From: Agromyces albus
GTDB taxonomy: Bacteria > Actinomycetota > Actinomycetes > Actinomycetales > Microbacteriaceae
Assembly: GCF_030815405.1 (NCBI RefSeq)
Contig: NZ_JAUSWX010000001.1
Location: 496,001 to 560,000, forward strand
Length of the DNA stretch: 64,000 nt
Reading direction: 5' to 3'
The position numbers and the translations under genes were made by a program. Below, one piece after another: positions 61,104-64,000 of the stretch. Position 1 is the first letter of the stretch, and each line of letters starts with the position of its first letter. A model generated the notes under the pieces. The model worked only from the letters and a program-made list of their open reading frames with translations, was not told the origin of the DNA and made no database searches.

Positions 61104-62061
61104 GTCGGTACCAATCGGAGTGGGTGCGGCGACGCCGCGCCCGCTCCGGCCGCCGAGGCCGAGGCCGATGTCGACGTCGATGCTTCCGCGTCGCTCACGC
61201 CTGTCGGTGGCGGTGTTCCTCCTTCCTCCGCTGCTGCTCTACGGCGTGGCGGTGCTGCTGCCCATCGTGCAGTCGTTGTTCCTGAGCCTGTTCCGCTGGG
61301 ACGGCATCACCGACATGGCCTTCGTCGGAATCGACAACTACGTCAAGATGCTCACGCGCGACGACGTCTTCTGGACGGCGTTCGGCAACGCGCTCGCCTA
61401 TCTCGCGATCTGCCTCGTGCTCCAGCTCGGCGGTGCGCTGGTCGTCGCGAGCCTGCTCACGGCGCTCCCCAGGGCTCGCGAGCTCGTGAAGACGATCTAC
61501 CTGCTCCCGGCCGTCATCTCGACCGTCGCGATCGCCATCCTGTTCCAGCGGATCTACTCGCTCGAACCCGTCGGCCTGCTGAACCAGGTCCTCGCGTGGG
61601 TCGGGTTGGAAGGCCTGCAGAACGCGTGGCTCTCCGATGTGCAGACCGTGCTCACCGCAGTGTCGATCCCCGAGGGATGGCGCTTCACCGGGCTCTACAT
61701 GCTCATCATCTATGCCGCCCTCATCGCCGTGCCGCGCGAGCTCGAAGAGGCGGCGCGACTGGACGGTGCTTCGTGGTGGCAGGTGTTCTGGCGCATCCGC
61801 TTCCCCTACATCCGGCCGGTGTGGATCACGACCACGATCATGGCGACGACGTTCGCCCTGCGCGGCTTCGACATTCCGTACCTGCTCACCAATGGCGGGC
61901 CAGGGCAGGCCTCTGAGCTGCTCACGACCTACATGTACAAGACGGCGTTCGTGCACACCGACTACGGCTACGCCAGTGCGATCTCCGTCTTCATCGTGGT
62001 CGAGTGTCTCGTCGCGGTCGGCCTCATCTTCCTGCTCCTTCGTCGAAGGGATGACTCATGA
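61096..62061 (+). CDS. Sugar ABC transporter permease (MalF/UgpA-like)
   Basis: A 321-aa permease with a Pro/Arg-rich cytoplasmic N-terminus (~35 residues) and six membrane segments, EAA loop LEEAARLDGASWWQVFWRI. ATG 61096 has GGAG 7 nt upstream and overlaps the binding-protein gene by 8 nt. It pairs with the next gene. Confidence 0.9.
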   Translation: MAESVPIGVGAATPRPLRPPRPRPMSTSMLPRRSRLSVAVFLLPPLLLYGVAVLLPIVQSLFLSLFRWDGITDMAFVGIDNYVKMLTRDDVFWTAFGNALAYLAICLVLQLGGALVVASLLTALPRARELVKTIYLLPAVISTVAIAILFQRIYSLEPVGLLNQVLAWVGLEGLQNAWLSDVQTVLTAVSIPEGWRFTGLYMLIIYAALIAVPRELEEAARLDGASWWQVFWRIRFPYIRPVWITTTIMATTFALRGFDIPYLLTNGGPGQASELLTTYMYKTAFVHTDYGYASAISVFIVVECLVAVGLIFLLLRRRDDS

Positions 62062-62987
62062 CCGCCCCCGTGCTCACTCCGGCCGCGCCGCGGCAGTCGG
62101 AGCCGCAGCCACCTCACCCGGCTCGGCCAGCCCGGCGCCGGACGCCTTCGCTCTCGCCCCGACTCCGCATGCAGCGCTCGCTCCTGACCGTGACGATCGT
62201 GCTCATCGTGATCGTGCAGGTGTATCCGCTCGCGTGGCTCTTCCTCACGAGCTTCCGCACGGCAGCCGATTTCGCCGGCGGAAACCCGTTCGCGCTGCCC
62301 TCCGAGTGGACGCTCGACAACTACGCGCGTGCGTTCGACACGGGCAACCTCGGGCTGAACATCGTCAACAGCCTCGTCGTCACGCTCGGCTCGAGCGTGT
62401 TCATCGTGCTCGCGGGCATGATGGCCGCCTACGCGTTGCGGGTGCTCGGGTTCCGGTTCAGCGGCCTCGTGAAGGCGCTGTTCCTGCTCGGCATCATCGT
62501 GCCGGTGCAGATCGCGCTCGTGCCGCTCTTCATCGACTACTCGCAGATCGGGCTGCTCGACACGCACCTGTCGATGATCATTCCGCTCGCCGCGTTCGCA
62601 CTGCCGATGGCGATCTACCTGTTCTCGTCGTTCTATGAATACATCCCGCGTGAGATGTACGAGGCCGCGTCGATCGACGGTGCCGGCCCGTACCGGATCT
62701 TCGGCCAGATCACATTCCCGCTGTCGGCCAATACGATCATCACGGTCGTGCTCGTGAACAGCATCTTCATCTGGAACGATTTCATCTTCGCGAACACCTT
62801 CGTGCTCTCGGATGGGCTCAAGACGATCCCGCTCGGCCTGCAAAACTACATCGGAGCGATGGGCAACACCGACTGGACAGCGACGTTCGCAGCCGTCTGC
62901 GTGACGGTGACGCCGCTGCTCCTGGTCTTCCTCGTCTTGAACAAGGCGATGATCAGCGGACTCGAGAGTGGAGCAACCAAGGGATGA
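62058..62987 (+). CDS. Sugar ABC transporter permease (MalG/UgpE-like)
   Basis: A 309-aa permease with a Pro-rich cytoplasmic N-terminus, six membrane segments and EAA loop YEAASIDGAGPYRIFGQITF. It overlaps both neighbours by 4 nt (ATGA). No ATPase gene follows, so an MsiK-like shared ATPase is expected elsewhere in the genome. Confidence 0.9.
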   Translation: MTAPVLTPAAPRQSEPQPPHPARPARRRTPSLSPRLRMQRSLLTVTIVLIVIVQVYPLAWLFLTSFRTAADFAGGNPFALPSEWTLDNYARAFDTGNLGLNIVNSLVVTLGSSVFIVLAGMMAAYALRVLGFRFSGLVKALFLLGIIVPVQIALVPLFIDYSQIGLLDTHLSMIIPLAAFALPMAIYLFSSFYEYIPREMYEAASIDGAGPYRIFGQITFPLSANTIITVVLVNSIFIWNDFIFANTFVLSDGLKTIPLGLQNYIGAMGNTDWTATFAAVCVTVTPLLLVFLVLNKAMISGLESGATKG

Positions 62988-64000
62988 GCACCTCGGAGCA
63001 CGGCAGACACGGCCCGGCCGTCACGATGCGCGACGTCGCCAAGGTCGCCGGTGTGTCGGTGGCCACGGTTTCGCACGTCGTGAACGACAAGCCGGGTGCC
63101 CGCATCGGCGACGACGCCAGGCGCAGGGTGCAAGAGGCGGTGATCGAACTCGGCTACCGGCCGAACGCGCTCGCGAAGACGCTCTCGCAGGGCACGTCGC
63201 GCTTCATCGGTCTCGTCGCGGATGCGATCGCCACGACCCCGTTCGCCGGCCAGATCATCCATGGTGCACAGGACGAGGCGTGGAAGCACGGCTACGTACT
63301 GCTCGTCGCCAACACCGACGGCAACCTGGCGGCCGAGAACGAGGCGATCGCGATGATGCTCGAACACCAGGTGCACGGCATCCTCTACTCGACCTGGTTC
63401 CACCGGGAGATCCAGGTGCCCGAGGCGCTGCACCAGACCGACACGGTGCTCGTCGACTGCTTCGCCGAGGGCAGCGGGCTGCCCGCGGTCGTGCCCGACG
63501 AGGAGCAGGGCGGCCGCACCGCGACCGAGGAGTTGCTCGCTGCGGGCCATCGCAGGATCGCGTTCATCAATACGACGACGCCGTCGCCGGCGCAGAGCGG
63601 ACGACTGGCCGGGTATCGCGCTGCGCTCGAGGCGGCGGATGTCGCCTACGACGAGTCGCTCGTCTTCCCCGCGACGCCCGAGCAGGAGGGTGGCTACGCG
63701 GCGACCGCCGACATCCTCGAATCGAAGGCGACGGCGGTGTTCTGCCACAACGATCGCGTGGCGATGGGCCTCTACGACGGGCTGCGCGAGCACGGGTTGC
63801 GCATTCCCGACGATATCGCCGTGATGGGATTCGACAACCAGGACGTCATCGCCGCCCACTTGCGCCCGCCGCTCTCGACGGTCGCGCTGCCCCACTACGA
63901 GCTCGGGGTCGCGGGCGTGCGGCTGCTGCTCGGCCTCGAACCCGGCCCCAGTGCCGGTCCGCAGCTGGTCGCCTGCCCGCCCATCAGACGGCACTCGATC
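62984..64000 (+). CDS. LacI family transcriptional regulator (cut by window end)
   Basis: The first 339 codons of a LacI repressor, open to the end of the window. HTH: TMRDVAKVAGVSVATVSHVV, then the hinge helix region NALAKTLSQG and a periplasmic-binding-like sensor domain. The ATG overlaps the permease stop. As part of the operon it probably controls the operators at 58164-58217, with the sugar as inducer. Confidence 0.9.
   Translation, partial: MSTSEHGRHGPAVTMRDVAKVAGVSVATVSHVVNDKPGARIGDDARRRVQEAVIELGYRPNALAKTLSQGTSRFIGLVADAIATTPFAGQIIHGAQDEAWKHGYVLLVANTDGNLAAENEAIAMMLEHQVHGILYSTWFHREIQVPEALHQTDTVLVDCFAEGSGLPAVVPDEEQGGRTATEELLAAGHRRIAFINTTTPSPAQSGRLAGYRAALEAADVAYDESLVFPATPEQEGGYAATADILESKATAVFCHNDRVAMGLYDGLREHGLRIPDDIAVMGFDNQDVIAAHLRPPLSTVALPHYELGVAGVRLLLGLEPGPSAGPQLVACPPIRRHSI

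Noticed and set aside
1..64000. CRISPR array, tRNA/rRNA genes, prophage or IS element
   Set aside because: No regularly spaced repeats, no cloverleaf or rRNA sequence recognised, and no transposase, integrase or phage structural protein seen.

Overview
The window comes from the chromosome of a very G+C-rich actinobacterium. Codon use is strongly G/C-ending. Many starts look leaderless: a TANNNT-type -10 lies 6-7 nt before the ATG/GTG. There are four ECF sigma factors with built-in C-terminal control domains instead of anti-sigma partners, an LtrA protein, a PadR-controlled vanillate operon, and the 7-mer GGATGCC/GGCATCC recurs very often. Together these point to Microbacteriaceae (Agromyces- or Leifsonia-like); the family is an inference. 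I see no rRNA, tRNA, CRISPR array, transposase or prophage.

Layout. 0.2-2.7 kb: an ABC-F ATPase and a leaderless LysR regulator. 2.85-15.65 kb: one long co-directional sulfur-scavenging operon preceded by a leaderless 52-codon ORF ending in a Cys cluster, which is a probable cysteine attenuator. The operon encodes an SsuD-like flavin monooxygenase, an SfnB/DszC-like flavoprotein, a complete peptide-type ABC importer, a ketopantoate-reductase-fold enzyme, an alpha/beta hydrolase, a GlcD-type FAD oxidase, a two-domain sulfurtransferase and an FMN reductase. 15.8-18.7 kb: a PadR (VanR-type) repressor divergent from vanAB, with two copies of one operator between them. 18.7-31.5 kb: accessory genes (ECF41 sigma, winged-helix protein, FadE, APH-like kinase, glycosyltransferase, AzoR/MarR, VOC protein, LuxR regulator, a RidA-FAD oxidase fusion, a secreted protein, a DUF2975/HTH pair). 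31.7-38.5 kb: an alpha-galactoside locus (two permeases, binding lipoprotein, GH36, ROK repressor). 38.5-57.7 kb: NmrA-type paralogs, three more ECF sigma factors, paralogous SDRs, an MFS exporter, SRPBCC/ArsR, Lrp/LysE, a cupin, a resolvase-like protein, a toxin-antitoxin pair, small enzymes and LtrA. 57.8-64.0 kb: a zincin and a fructoside locus (GH32, binding lipoprotein, two permeases, LacI repressor cut by the window end).

How it fits together. The window is a catabolic and regulatory accessory region. Two sugar loci have permeases and binding proteins but no ATPase, so they probably share an MsiK-like ATPase encoded elsewhere. The sulfur operon probably imports an organosulfur compound and strips its sulfur when cysteine is short. 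Vanillate is demethylated under PadR control.

Most notable signals: (1) the Cys-rich leaderless leader before the sulfur operon; (2) an 18-bp dyad TGCAACCnnnnGGTTGCA occurring as two pairs, each with exactly 33-nt spacing, upstream of an MFS gene and of an SDR gene 12 kb away; (3) four genes broken by single small indels at short tandem repeats; (4) a 3 x 33-bp repeat coding the N-terminus of a permease; (5) a resolvase-fold protein lacking the catalytic serine.
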